64,000 nucleotides of DNA, taken from positions 346,128 through 410,127 of the forward strand of contig CAVOGJ010000006.1 of assembly GCA_963695405.1 (NCBI GenBank), written 5' to 3'. The position numbers and the translations under genes are program-made. The notes below the pieces were generated by a model. That model was not told the origin of the DNA. It saw only the letters and a list, made by a program, of their open reading frames with translations, and ran no database searches. Position 1 is the stretch's first letter; each line of letters opens with the position of its first letter. Shown in pieces: positions 47,633-56,059 of this stretch. Origin of the DNA: CAVOGJ01 sp963695405. GTDB taxonomy: Bacteria; Planctomycetota; Planctomycetia; Pirellulales; Pirellulaceae.

Positions 47633-48658
47633 ATGAATCCGCTTGCTCCGCTTCGACGCTTTGAAAACGATTCTCATTGCTCCGCCACCGTGGCGCACTG
47701 GTTGACGGTGATCCTCGTCTGTTTGCCAGTGCCGGCAGCGTCGGCCAGTCTGCTGGTGGACGCTCATCGTGGCAATTCATCCCAGGCTCCCGAGAATACG
47801 CTGGCATCGATTCGCGCGGCTGCCGGCGTCGCTGATTTGAGCGAAATGGACGTCCGAGTCAGCAAGGATGGACAGCTGGTCCTGATGCATGATGGAGGTG
47901 TGAATCGCACCACCAACGGTCGCGGCGGTGTAAAGACAAAGACGCTTGCCCAGCTTCAGGCCCTGGACGCCGGTTCGTGGTTCTCACCCGATTTCACCGG
48001 TGAAACGGTACCCACGCTTGCACAGGCGATCGACCAAGCGCTCACCGTCGACGTCGTGCCGTTGATTGAGCGGAAGACAGGGACCGCCGAGACGTACCAC
48101 AATGAATTCGTACGCTTGGCCGTCGACTCGTCTGATTTTCGCGTCATCTCCTTCAATCGACGCTTTATTGATGATCTCAATGTATTGAATCCCGACTATC
48201 AACTGGGAATCCTTGGAGGTGGCGCTCTGACGCCGTCAAAACTCAACCGACTCGTCTCGCAAGGTGCAGACTTTATCAGCTGGGCACACGGTAGCGTGCG
48301 TTCTCGAGCGACTGTGGATCTGGTCCACTCCTATGGTCTCGAGCTGCACGTGTGGACCGTGAACAATCCTACGCGGATGCAACAATTGATCGATCTGGGT
48401 GTTGATGGAATCACAACCGACTTTCCAGAGGTGCTTTACGACCTTTTGACTCCAACCACATCGTTGGCCGGCGGAAGCGGAACCTTTCCATCGCTCGCCG
48501 TGGCGGAGGATACGGTGTCACTCACGGTGCGCATGGTTGCGGAGCCGCAGGCAGCCAACTTGCTGGTCTGGCTCGTTCCGTGGTCCCTTCTTTTTCGACG
48601 TCATACTCAACATTTGAAACGCGAGCGGGCGGCGAAACGAACTCGGCTGCCGTTGTAA
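47633..48658 (+). CDS. exported glycerophosphodiester phosphodiesterase with PEP-CTERM-like tail
   Basis: A 341-residue GDPD. The catalytic motif is VDAHRGNSSQAPENTLASI, then the metal and catalytic residues in EMDVRVSKDGQLVLMHDGGVNRTT, and the end of the barrel LGVDGITTDFPE. It hydrolyses glycerophosphodiesters to glycerol 3-phosphate and an alcohol. A signal segment lies at about residues 22-40. The C-terminus has EPQAANLLVWLVPWSLLFRR followed by basic residues, resembling a PEP-CTERM exosortase signal, in which AEP replaces PEP. The gene would then be a cell-surface or sorted enzyme. ATG 47633 is the chosen start. Confidence 0.87.
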   Translation: MNPLAPLRRFENDSHCSATVAHWLTVILVCLPVPAASASLLVDAHRGNSSQAPENTLASIRAAAGVADLSEMDVRVSKDGQLVLMHDGGVNRTTNGRGGVKTKTLAQLQALDAGSWFSPDFTGETVPTLAQAIDQALTVDVVPLIERKTGTAETYHNEFVRLAVDSSDFRVISFNRRFIDDLNVLNPDYQLGILGGGALTPSKLNRLVSQGADFISWAHGSVRSRATVDLVHSYGLELHVWTVNNPTRMQQLIDLGVDGITTDFPEVLYDLLTPTTSLAGGSGTFPSLAVAEDTVSLTVRMVAEPQAANLLVWLVPWSLLFRRHTQHLKRERAAKRTRLPL

Positions 48659-48808
48659 TTCGTTACCCGCCGCGCGTGAGGCTAGTGTCCCGCTGGCAGA
48701 CCAGATCTCTTCCGAGTCACTTCGATCCTCATATTGTTTTGAGCTGGTTGGTGGAGCTCATCCAGCCTATCTAACAAGCGGCTTGCCGCGTGTCCGACGC
48801 TTCGCTGC

Positions 48809-48843
48809 TGGGGCACTTTTCCCCGCTGGGGCATTTTGCCCCA
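48809..48843. promoter_or_regulatory. tandem palindromes, candidate enhancer sites
   Basis: TGGGGCA-TTT-TGCCCCA at 48827-48843 is a perfect 7-bp inverted repeat. A second copy 18 bases upstream (48809-48825) has TGGGGCA-CTT-TTCCCCG, matching the right arm at 5 of 7 positions. They end about 65 bases before the sigma-54 -24 element, a usual place for upstream activator sites of NtrC-type regulators. No T run follows, so a terminator for the GDPD gene is less likely. Confidence 0.6.
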
Positions 48844-48908
48844 CTGTCCAGCGGGTCCAAATGCTCGATTTCGGCGAGAGCTGCGCCTGCGACGGAAAGT
48901 TTTCGTAC

Positions 48909-48924
48909 TGGCACACGGGTTGCT
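48909..48924 (+). promoter_or_regulatory. sigma-54 promoter of the HtrA gene
   Basis: TGGCAC-ACGGG-TTGCT fits the -24/-12 consensus TGGCAC-N5-TTGCW exactly. It lies about 52 bases before the HtrA start codon and faces it. A sigma-54-dependent regulator is encoded downstream at 51869. The match is seen directly; use by that regulator is inference. Confidence 0.75.
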
Positions 48925-48975
48925 TGGTAGACGACCAGCAGTTTCTGGAACGTTACTTCCACAGGGAATGGGTCG

Positions 48976-50193
48976 ATGGAGAGCAACAACATGCAGCGAT
49001 ACTTATGGATAACCCTGGTCACACTCTTGACCATGACAACGGCTACCACAGCGCAATCCCCAGCCAAGGCGTCGTCACGAACGACGGCGAAAAGAGTACA
49101 ACGAGCGCTCGAACCGGAACAGGCCCTCGCCTCGGCGAAGGGACTCTCACAGGCGTTTCGTATGGTTTCGGAACGACTGCTGCCTTCGGTCGTGGCGATC
49201 GAAACCACCCCGAAGGTGGCCCGAACCGCTCTGGCACCAGGGCAGGGGGGAGTGCCGGATGCGGCGCGAAATCCGTTCCAAGGCACGCCCTGGGAGGAGT
49301 TGTTTCAGGGCCGCACGTTCGAGGCGCCCTCCGAAGGTCAGCGACCAGCACCGCGGGGTATGGGATCGGGAGTCGTTATCGACCCATCGGGCGTCATCCT
49401 CACCAACAACCATGTGGTGGCGGGGGGAGGCGACGTCATGGTTCGCTTAACCGATGGCCGTGAGTTCCCTGCGGTGGGCGTATGGACCGATCCACAGTCG
49501 GATGTCGCGATCGTTAAAATCGAGGGTGCCGATCGATTGGTTGCAGCCAGGATGGGGGATAGTGACGCGGTGGAGATCGGTGATTGGGTACTGGCGTTGG
49601 GACAACCGTTCGGGCTGGAAAGTACCGTGACGGCTGGTATCATCAGCGCAAAGCACCGGGGGATCGGGATCGCGGATCGTGAGAACTTTTTGCAGACCGA
49701 CGCCGCCATCAATCCTGGCAATAGCGGAGGACCATTGGTAAATCTGGACGGAGAGATCGTCGGCATCAATACGGCAATCTCATCCCGCAGCGGAGGCAGC
49801 GACGGGATTGGTTTCGCCATTCCTGTCAATCAGGCCCGTTGGGTCGCGGACCAGCTGGCGCAGGAGGGGACCGTGCACCGCGCCTACTTGGGAGTCGGTA
49901 TTGGCCCCATCACATACGATTTGGCGAAGAAGTTAAACGTCAAGCCTCGTGAGGGCGTCGTAGTAACAGAGGTTTACCCCAATACTCCGGCGGCGACCGC
50001 AGGCCTGCGGCCTGGAGATGTGATCGTAGAATTTGCGGGGAATCCCGTGACGTCGCCCCAAGTCCTGCAACTGGTCGTGGAACAAGCCGCGTTGGGTAGG
50101 CGACACCCAATGAAAGTCGTACGAGAAGGTAAGCCGACGACATTGATGTTTACGGCGGAGGAGCTGCCACGCGATTTCATTAGTCAACGCTAG
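48976..50193 (+). CDS. HtrA/DegP-type periplasmic serine protease, one PDZ domain
   Basis: The 405-residue product has a signal peptide (about residues 8-27). A trypsin-like domain has His146 in LTNNHVV, Asp176 in QSDVAIV and Ser250 in NPGNSGGPL. One PDZ domain spans about 300-395 (GVVVTEVYPNTPAATAGLRPGD). One PDZ makes it DegS-like in layout, but it has a cleavable signal rather than an anchor. Such proteases remove or sense misfolded envelope proteins. Start at 48976 or at the ATG at 48991. It is preceded by a sigma-54 promoter and followed by a strong terminator, then a two-component system. Confidence 0.92.
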   Translation: MESNNMQRYLWITLVTLLTMTTATTAQSPAKASSRTTAKRVQRALEPEQALASAKGLSQAFRMVSERLLPSVVAIETTPKVARTALAPGQGGVPDAARNPFQGTPWEELFQGRTFEAPSEGQRPAPRGMGSGVVIDPSGVILTNNHVVAGGGDVMVRLTDGREFPAVGVWTDPQSDVAIVKIEGADRLVAARMGDSDAVEIGDWVLALGQPFGLESTVTAGIISAKHRGIGIADRENFLQTDAAINPGNSGGPLVNLDGEIVGINTAISSRSGGSDGIGFAIPVNQARWVADQLAQEGTVHRAYLGVGIGPITYDLAKKLNVKPREGVVVTEVYPNTPAATAGLRPGDVIVEFAGNPVTSPQVLQLVVEQAALGRRHPMKVVREGKPTTLMFTAEELPRDFISQR

Positions 50194-50244
50194 GGAAGAA
50201 AAAATGGTGTCTCCTTTTCGGAACAGGAGGAGTCCCCTGGATCG

Positions 50245-50287
50245 CCAACGTCGAACGCGTCCTTCGTGTTCGACGTTGGTCTTTTCT
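50245..50287 (+). terminator. rho-independent terminator after the HtrA gene
   Basis: CCAACGTCGAAC at 50245-50256 and GTTCGACGTTGG at 50268-50279 form a perfect 12-bp stem with an 11-base loop, followed by TCTTTTCT. This is the clearest terminator in the window. It separates HtrA from the histidine kinase gene. Confidence 0.88.
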
Positions 50288-50393
50288 AGGCTTGTTAGCG
50301 ATTTTGAGGCCGACTTTCATGCCGCTTGGCATGGCTGGTTGCGACGGCAGCGACCGACTGTGAGCAACCGCGAATGTATCGAGAAGGAATTCC

Positions 50394-51850
50394 ATGAAGC
50401 TGGCATTTAAGATCGGGTTTCTCTGCTTATTGATGACCGCGATAACGCTGTGTTGCCTGAGCTACTTCAATATTCGCCGTGAAGCCACGGATTTTCAGGA
50501 GGATCACGAGCGATTTGCAGCGGAATTAGCGCTGGCCTTGCAGCCGCTGATGATGGATGCCTGGCAGCAAGGAGGACATGCTGAGTTAGAGGCGACGGCT
50601 CGCGGTTGCTCGCGTGCGTTGCATTTCGTCGAGGTGCGATACATTCGACTTGATGTTCCGTCTTCATCAACCGGAACTACGGTGCCGCTGCAGCAGATTG
50701 CCGAACTGAACGGCCGAGGTAGGCCGCTGACGGTAACGTTCGCAAATGGCGAGGGGGCTCGGACAGTTCGCTCCTATGTACCCCTGGGCCTGGCCAATGT
50801 GCGCGGAGGACTGGAAGTCTCGCGAACCATGGAAGAAGTTGAGGAACGGGTGCTGGAAACAATGGGCGTCAGCCTCTTGTCGTTGTTAAGTGCTTGCGTT
50901 CTTTGTGCTGGGGTGATTGTGCTGGGAGGAATTCGTATGATTGGTCGACCGCTTGACCGGCTCATCGAAAAAACACAGCGGATCGGTCGGGGCGACCTGA
51001 GCGGACCGTTGGAATTACGCAGTGCCGCTGAGTTAAACCAATTGGCCACAGCGTTGAATGAGATGTGTGAGCAACTCTCTAGTCAGCAAGCACGGATCGC
51101 GGCAGAAACCGCCTCTCGCTCGCTCGCGGAACAGCGGTTGAGGCACGCCGACCGTTTGAATTCCGTGGGTCGGCTGGCGGCGGGTGTGGCCCATGAAATG
51201 GGAACTCCACTGAATGTGATTTCGGGGCGAGCCGGTTTGATCGCGGCAGGGAGGCTCTCGTCGGAAGAGACCCGACAGAGTGCGGCAACGATCAAGGCCG
51301 AGGCCGATCGGATTACGGAAGTGATCCGCGAACTACTCGACTTTGCCCGCCACAGTACGCCGCAACGCACCTGGAATGATCTCCGCGATGTGGTGCGTCA
51401 GACGGTAGACTTATTGAAGTTTGCCGCAGCCAAGCAACACACCGATGTGCACGTAAGGGCGGACGAAGGAGATTATCAGGCTTATGTTGATGCGGGGCAA
51501 TTGCAGCAGGTTTTTACGAACATCATTGTGAATGCGTTGCAGTCAATTACCGAGGGTGGTCAAGTCGATATCAGCCTGAGAGCGGAGAACGCCATTCCAC
51601 CTCGGGAGGTGGACGCCGCAGCTGCGCCTACTTTCGCATCGATATTCGGGATAATGGTCCCGGGATTCCGGTGGCCGTGCGTGAGCAAGTCTTTGAACCT
51701 TTTTTCACCACAAAAGAGGTTGGCCACGGGACGGGCTTGGGGCTTTCGATTTCTTACGGAATCGTTCGTGAGCATGATGGTTGGATTGAGGTGAGTGGCG
51801 AGCCGGGGCAGGGGTGCTGCTTCTCGGTCTTTCTACCCAATACTCGCTAA
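50394..51850 (+). CDS. sensor histidine kinase, frameshifted in the ATPase domain
   Basis: A membrane sensor kinase. TM1 is at about residues 4-24, followed by a periplasmic domain of about 130 residues. TM2 is at about 158-180, HAMP at about 181-235, HisKA with the phospho-accepting His267 in GVAHEMGTPLN, then HATPase with the N box IIVNALQ. The frame is lost near 51624-51630. The next frame continues with YFRIDIRDNGPGIPVAVREQ, FEPFFTTKEVGHGTGLGLS and SGEPGQGCCFSVFLP to a stop at 51848-51850. One missing base explains this. All catalytic boxes survive, so an assembly deletion is likely. It precedes the sigma-54 response regulator by 18 bases. Confidence 0.85.
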
Positions 51851-51868
51851 AGGATATGGTACGAAGTG

Positions 51869-53257
51869 ATGAACAAAGACCGCCGCCAAGACGAAACTGC
51901 CAGTCGTGTCTTGATCGTGGATGATGAGCGTAGCATGTGCGAGCTTATCGCCACCGACCTGCGGTTGCGTGATGTGAGTTCATCATGGTGCACGTCCGCC
52001 AGCGAGGCCCTCGGGTGTGTCGCCGAACAGGAATTCGACGTCATTCTCTCGGATGTGAGGATGCCCGGAACCAGCGGGCTGCAACTTTGCGAACAGTTGA
52101 CCGACAACCGTCCAGACATTCCGGTAATCGTCATGACGGCTTTTGGCAGTATGGAAACGGCCATCGAGGCCATGCGAGCCGGCGCGTACGACTTTGTGAC
52201 AAAGCCCATCGAGATGGATATGCTTGCCCTGTCCATTGCCCGTGCAACACGGCATCGACGGTTGCAGCAGCAGGTGCAAGTGCTCAGCGAAGCGGTGAAG
52301 CGTGCTGAGCGATTCGGCGAGATGTTGGGTGACAGCCCGGTGATGCAGGAACTTTACGGTCAGCTACAGCGCGTTGCGGATTCTGAAGCATCGGTACTGA
52401 TCAATGGTGAGAGTGGTACCGGCAAGGAACTGGTGGCTCGATCGATTCATAAACATAGTCGCCGAGCCAATATGCCTTTCGTAGCCGTCAATTGTGCGGC
52501 ACTCTCTGAGACACTGCTTGAGAGTGAATTATTTGGTCATTCCAAAGGAGCTTTTACGGACGCCCGCAGTGAACGGAAAGGACTGTTCCTGGAAGCGGAA
52601 GGGGGAACGCTACTGCTTGACGAAATGGGCGACATGCCGATGGTCATGCAAGTCAAATTGCTGCGAGCGCTGGAGGAGAATCGAGTCCGTCCGGTCGGCA
52701 GCGATAAGGAAATTCACTTCGATGTCCGTGTCTTGACGGCGACGAACAAGGACCTCGAGTCTGCTGTGGCAGATGGTCGCTTCCGCGAGGACCTCTACTA
52801 TCGCATCAATGTGATTCAGATCGAGTTGCCGCCGCTCCGCGCTCGAGGTACCGATATCCTGCTACTGGCTCAGTATTTCATTAAACAGTTTGCCGACCGG
52901 TCCGAGAAAGAGATTGTTGGTATTTCGGAGCCCGCGGCCGAAAAACTGTTAGTGTATTCGTGGCCGGGAAATATCCGTGAGTTGCGAAACGTGATGGAAC
53001 GAGCCGTTGCGCTGACTCGGTATGATCGCATTGCGGTGGAGGACCTTCCTGAGAAAATTCGGGATTACAAGAGTTCCCAGGTGTTCATCGGTGGAGACGA
53101 TCCCTCGGAACTGGTATCGATGGAGGAAATCGAACGCCGCTATGTCTTGCATGTTCTGGAAACGGTAGAACAGAATCGGACCTTGGCCGCCCGCATCTTG
53201 GGGTTCGATCGGAAGACGCTGTATCGAAAATTGCGACAATATGGTGTCGATGACTGA
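51869..53257 (+). CDS. NtrC-family sigma-54-dependent response regulator
   Basis: A 462-residue regulator. The receiver domain has the phosphorylation site Asp62 in ILSDVRMPGTSG. The AAA+ domain has Walker A GESGTGKELVARS, the sigma-54 contact loop GAFTDA (a known variant of GAFTGA), Walker B GTLLLDEMGD and the Arg-finger region FREDLYYRI. The Fis-type HTH is at the end (NRTLAARILGFDRKTLYRKL). It forms a two-component pair with the kinase just upstream. The HtrA gene directly before them has a consensus sigma-54 promoter and palindromes, and is the obvious candidate target. Confidence 0.93.
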   Translation: MNKDRRQDETASRVLIVDDERSMCELIATDLRLRDVSSSWCTSASEALGCVAEQEFDVILSDVRMPGTSGLQLCEQLTDNRPDIPVIVMTAFGSMETAIEAMRAGAYDFVTKPIEMDMLALSIARATRHRRLQQQVQVLSEAVKRAERFGEMLGDSPVMQELYGQLQRVADSEASVLINGESGTGKELVARSIHKHSRRANMPFVAVNCAALSETLLESELFGHSKGAFTDARSERKGLFLEAEGGTLLLDEMGDMPMVMQVKLLRALEENRVRPVGSDKEIHFDVRVLTATNKDLESAVADGRFREDLYYRINVIQIELPPLRARGTDILLLAQYFIKQFADRSEKEIVGISEPAAEKLLVYSWPGNIRELRNVMERAVALTRYDRIAVEDLPEKIRDYKSSQVFIGGDDPSELVSMEEIERRYVLHVLETVEQNRTLAARILGFDRKTLYRKLRQYGVDD

Positions 53258-53583
53258 CTCGGGGAAGGTCAACCATCGAGACTCGCGGGCCGCCTGGAAC
53301 ACCGATCGTGACCTGTCGAGGAAGTTCGGCAAGACGAGTCCCCCGGCAGGCCTTTGCCGAGATCGACACGCCGGCTCCGAATACAGAGCGAGCTCGGAAG
53401 TACCCTCCTCCATGGCAGGCAACGCCGTGAACGATTGACGCGGCGATTTCATTAGGGCCGCCCCTGCGGGGCTGATGCGATCCACGGTCTCACATGTCTG
53501 CCCGACAGGGCACTCTCAGCAAACCAGCGACCGCATGCCTGGCCTTGTGAATCGACGACCGTGCGCCCTACGTGCAAACTCCG
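53258..53583. other. intergenic region between convergent genes
   Basis: No gene is recognised. It contains the second copy of the palindromic repeat (53455-53474) and a weak hairpin TGCCC-GACA-GGGCA near 53503 without a T run. Confidence 0.4.
53455..53474 (-). repeat. intergenic palindromic repeat, second copy (core)
   Basis: Read on the minus strand the core is CAGCCCCGCAGGGGCGGCCC, differing at three positions from the first 20 bases of the element at 28334. Both copies lie in gene-free spacers. Confidence 0.45.
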
Positions 53584-54090
53584 TCAGGCTTTTTCGTTCA
53601 GTCTCAACAATGCCTGGTAGGCTGCAGGCGGGGCGGCCACGGCCGGTTCGGATTCTTCCAGAGCCTTCAGGACGGGTGCAATGATATCGGCTGGCTGCTT
53701 GATTTTGTGTAGTACGTGGTGTGCCGACTTGCAAAATGCGATGGACCCCGCGCGCTTCATCAAGCCGCTAAGCACCATGCGTAAACCCACGTCATCCAGC
53801 GCGACCAGTCCCTCTGCCGCCACCCATCGTACATCATTTTCTTCGTCGTCCATGGCGTGCATCAAGGCCGCCGCTGCCGTAGGATCCTCGATCACTTCCA
53901 GGGCTTTCGCGGCCTCCCAGCGGACCTGCTTACGCGGATCGATGAGTGTCATCACCAACGCGCGCGTGACGTCCGGACCATTTTTCTCGACCAACTTCAG
54001 ACGCGATTTTTCGCGGACCGCCGCATCTCCGTCGCCCAGCCCCGCGACCAGCTGCTCCAACGAACTCGATTCATTGGGTGTTTCGTTCAT
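53584..54090 (-). CDS. HEAT-repeat protein
   Basis: A 168-residue helical protein from ATG 54090, with a GGAG ribosome binding site. Consecutive HEAT-like units are visible: VREKSRLKLVEKNGPDVTRA, VRWEAAKALEVIEDPTAAAA, VRWVAAEGLVALDDVGL. Such PBS-lyase-type HEAT proteins bind other proteins; no enzymatic motif is present. Upstream residues in the same frame (to 54234) lack support. Confidence 0.85.
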   Translation of the reverse strand: MNETPNESSSLEQLVAGLGDGDAAVREKSRLKLVEKNGPDVTRALVMTLIDPRKQVRWEAAKALEVIEDPTAAAALMHAMDDEENDVRWVAAEGLVALDDVGLRMVLSGLMKRAGSIAFCKSAHHVLHKIKQPADIIAPVLKALEESEPAVAAPPAAYQALLRLNEKA

Positions 54091-54254
54091 GCCGTTCTCC
54101 GCTCTTGTAATTACAACGGTGCTCCCATCCCCACGGAAGCTGGTTACCACTACGTCCGACCGGCACCACAAGGCAAGAACCCGTATCGGCAGCAGCGCCC
54201 AGACAGCGACATTCGATGCGTATCCATCCACCAACTGCCAGGGCTATCCGAGGC

Positions 54255-54614
54255 TCATTCCTCAATCCAAGTGTGCGCTTGGTCGATATCTGCCCGATCA
54301 AAGTACTTGATTTTGGCTGTCGTGAAGGGCCGACAGAAGACCGACATGCCCTTCTCCCATTTGCTCTCACCGACGATGGCCAGTCGCTCAATATGGTTGA
54401 AGTGCTTCAAGTCGAACTTAATGTCTTCCCACATGGCGCCGGCGTCCCATCCGTGAAAATCGTGCATCACGAAGAGTACACGGATCTTTCCGTGATCCTT
54501 GATTTTTTGCTCGGTCATGGGCACGAACTCTTCGTAGGCCTCCTTCGTCAATTTTCCCGATGCCTCAACTTCGATGATATTCCCAACCGCTGATTCGGTA
54601 ATTGCGAATGACAT
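54255..54614 (-). CDS. SpoIIAA-like (STAS-fold) protein
   Basis: A 119-residue protein matching the SpoIIAA-like family (PF11964): IIEVEASGKLTKEAYEEFVP, VLFVMHDFHGWDAGAMWEDIKF, then ERLAIVGESKWEKGM and FDRADIDQAHTWIEE. The fold is that of anti-sigma antagonists, but the phosphorylatable Ser of true SpoIIAA is absent. The role is unknown. ATG 54614 has AAAGGA upstream. Confidence 0.85.
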   Translation of the reverse strand: MSFAITESAVGNIIEVEASGKLTKEAYEEFVPMTEQKIKDHGKIRVLFVMHDFHGWDAGAMWEDIKFDLKHFNHIERLAIVGESKWEKGMSVFCRPFTTAKIKYFDRADIDQAHTWIEE

Positions 54615-54918
54615 GGTCAATCCTTTCTGAATGAGCCGGACAGATGAGCGGTCGCATGCCCGCGGAAATGCCCCGCTACCCTGGCTACAACAGCCAGTTT
54701 CTTTCCACGTACCGCCCTCTAATATCTTATGCGATTGCCGCGGGAGTGATAAGTGTCCCCTCGGGATGCGACCCTAGGTCGGACAGCCACGCCTTCCAAA
54801 GGCGGGATGTTATTCGAGCGGGCCGACTAGTTGCCCGCTTCGCAAGAATCCCCGATCATAGGAGGTCATCGCGGCGACTGTGTCAGCTTTAAGAATCTCA
54901 ACATCAAAGGAGAAGCCC

Positions 54919-55128
54919 TTGTCCGAACACGTCTATAAGAAAATCGAGATCGTGGGTACATCTGAAAAAAGCATCGAGGACGCTGTCCGGCAAGCCGTCG
55001 GGCGTGCGAAGAAAACGATTAGCAATATGCGTTGGTTTGAAATTACCGAATCCCGCGGTCGCATTACCGATGGCGAGATCGATCAATGGCAAGTCACGAT
55101 CAAGGTGGGGTTCACGCTCAACGACTAA
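54919..55128 (+). CDS. dodecin (flavin-binding protein)
   Basis: A 69-residue dodecin. VYKKIEIVGTSEKSIEDAV, NMRWFEITESRGRI with the flavin-stacking Trp, and WQVTIKVGFTL are diagnostic. Dodecins form hollow dodecamers that store or buffer flavins. The start is TTG at 54919, chosen because AAGGAG lies 7 bases upstream and the length is then exactly typical; no ATG fits. Confidence 0.92.
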   Translation: MSEHVYKKIEIVGTSEKSIEDAVRQAVGRAKKTISNMRWFEITESRGRITDGEIDQWQVTIKVGFTLND

Positions 55129-55575
55129 TCCGTTGTCAACGGCCTGGCGGCGGCTTAGGACTGGCCGACAGTCGCTCCGCATTCCGATGCGACGGATGCG
55201 TCATGAAGGGAGTCGTGGAGCGGCGGAACCATGCATCCGGTGCCACTTCGACCGGTCGCCGTGGCGCGTTCCATGGATGCCTTGTCTAGGATGCCATGAG
55301 TGGCGAGTTGAGCAAAATTGTCGACCCATCGATCGCATTTGCGAGGCTGAGAACGCTGGTTGGAACCTGGCAGGGCGAAGGTCGAGGCCGTTTCCCGACA
55401 ATTGACTCGTTTCGGTACCGTGAAGAACAATAGCGGAACGCCCGGCCCGGGTAAACGAACACGTTAGATGGTGTCGCCATCCGGGCGCCGAATCTGCGAG
55501 TCGTATCTGGTGCGGCCCGGGCGATCGTTGATCGCATAGAAAATGCCTCTTCACGTGCGGTCTTTGGCCGAATGC
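55129..55575. other. intergenic region with a nitrobindin remnant
   Basis: Apart from the 45-codon remnant at 55296-55433, no coding sequence is recognised on either strand. Confidence 0.45.
55296..55433 (+). pseudogene. nitrobindin-like (THAP4/DUF1794) N-terminal remnant
   Basis: A 45-codon frame from ATG 55296 contains LRTLVGTWQGEGRGRFPTI and SFRYREE. This is the conserved nitrobindin start (GTWxGxGxGxYPTI...FxYxEE), a heme-binding ten-stranded barrel that handles nitric oxide or peroxynitrite. A TAG at 55431 ends it, and no frame downstream continues the barrel or supplies the C-terminal heme-ligand His. It is therefore a 3'-truncated pseudogene. Confidence 0.65.
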
Positions 55576-55962
55576 TCAGGGCCCGCCTTCGGCGGGCAAC
55601 GGCGTAGCGAAGCTCAGTTCATGACCGTCCGGGTCGGTGAGGTGAAAGAACCGTTCACCCCACTCCGCATCGCGGGGTCGGTGCTCCGGTCGGTGTCCGA
55701 GCGACACCAGTTGATCGTAGAAGTCGTCGACGTTGGTCACGTAGAAAATGACGCGACCCCACCAACTCCACTGTCGCTGCTCGTCAGCCGCAATCAGATT
55801 GAGACGCGCGGCACCAGCATGCATCGTCGTAAAATGGGCATGTTCGCCGCCATAACGGACGACGAATCCTATTTGACAGTAAAACCGCACCGCGCGTTTC
55901 ATGTCATGGGTCGCGAGCGTAATGGCATTGATCGAATCGATCATCTGGCAGTTCGCATTCAT
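55576..55962 (-). CDS. VOC-family (glyoxalase/bleomycin-resistance fold) protein
   Basis: A single VOC module pair of 128 residues. INAITLATHDMKRAVRFYCQ and the metal-ligand-like His in AHFTTMHAG are in the first half; VDDFYDQLVSLGH and FFHLTDPDGHELSFATPL in the second. The fold binds a metal and small molecules; substrate unknown. An alternative start at 55944 (MIDSIN) is equally plausible. Confidence 0.85.
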   Translation of the reverse strand: MNANCQMIDSINAITLATHDMKRAVRFYCQIGFVVRYGGEHAHFTTMHAGAARLNLIAADEQRQWSWWGRVIFYVTNVDDFYDQLVSLGHRPEHRPRDAEWGERFFHLTDPDGHELSFATPLPAEGGP

Positions 55963-56059
55963 GCGTCGTGTGATGTTGAAGCGGTTGCAGCGCGTTGGAG
56001 ACGAACGAAGGTCGGCGGCCGGCGAAAGTGGCGACTGCCACCACGGCCGACGATTCGCA

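Larger units (their letters stand above)
48659..48975. other. regulatory region upstream of the HtrA gene
   Basis: No gene is supported. The region contains tandem palindromes at 48809-48843 and a consensus sigma-54 promoter at 48909-48924, both listed separately. Confidence 0.6.

Noticed and set aside
48783..49463. Plus-strand frame of 226 codons overlapping the HtrA start
   Set aside because: It reads the HtrA gene out of frame and covers the regulatory region.
54681..54704. CTGGCT-ACAAC-AGCCAG followed by TTTCTTT
   Set aside because: Terminator-like on the plus strand, but no plus-strand gene ends upstream; the stem is only 6 bp.
55579..55597. Hairpin GCCCGCC-TTC-GGCGGGC looking like a terminator
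   Set aside because: It lies inside the coding end of the VOC gene and has no T run.
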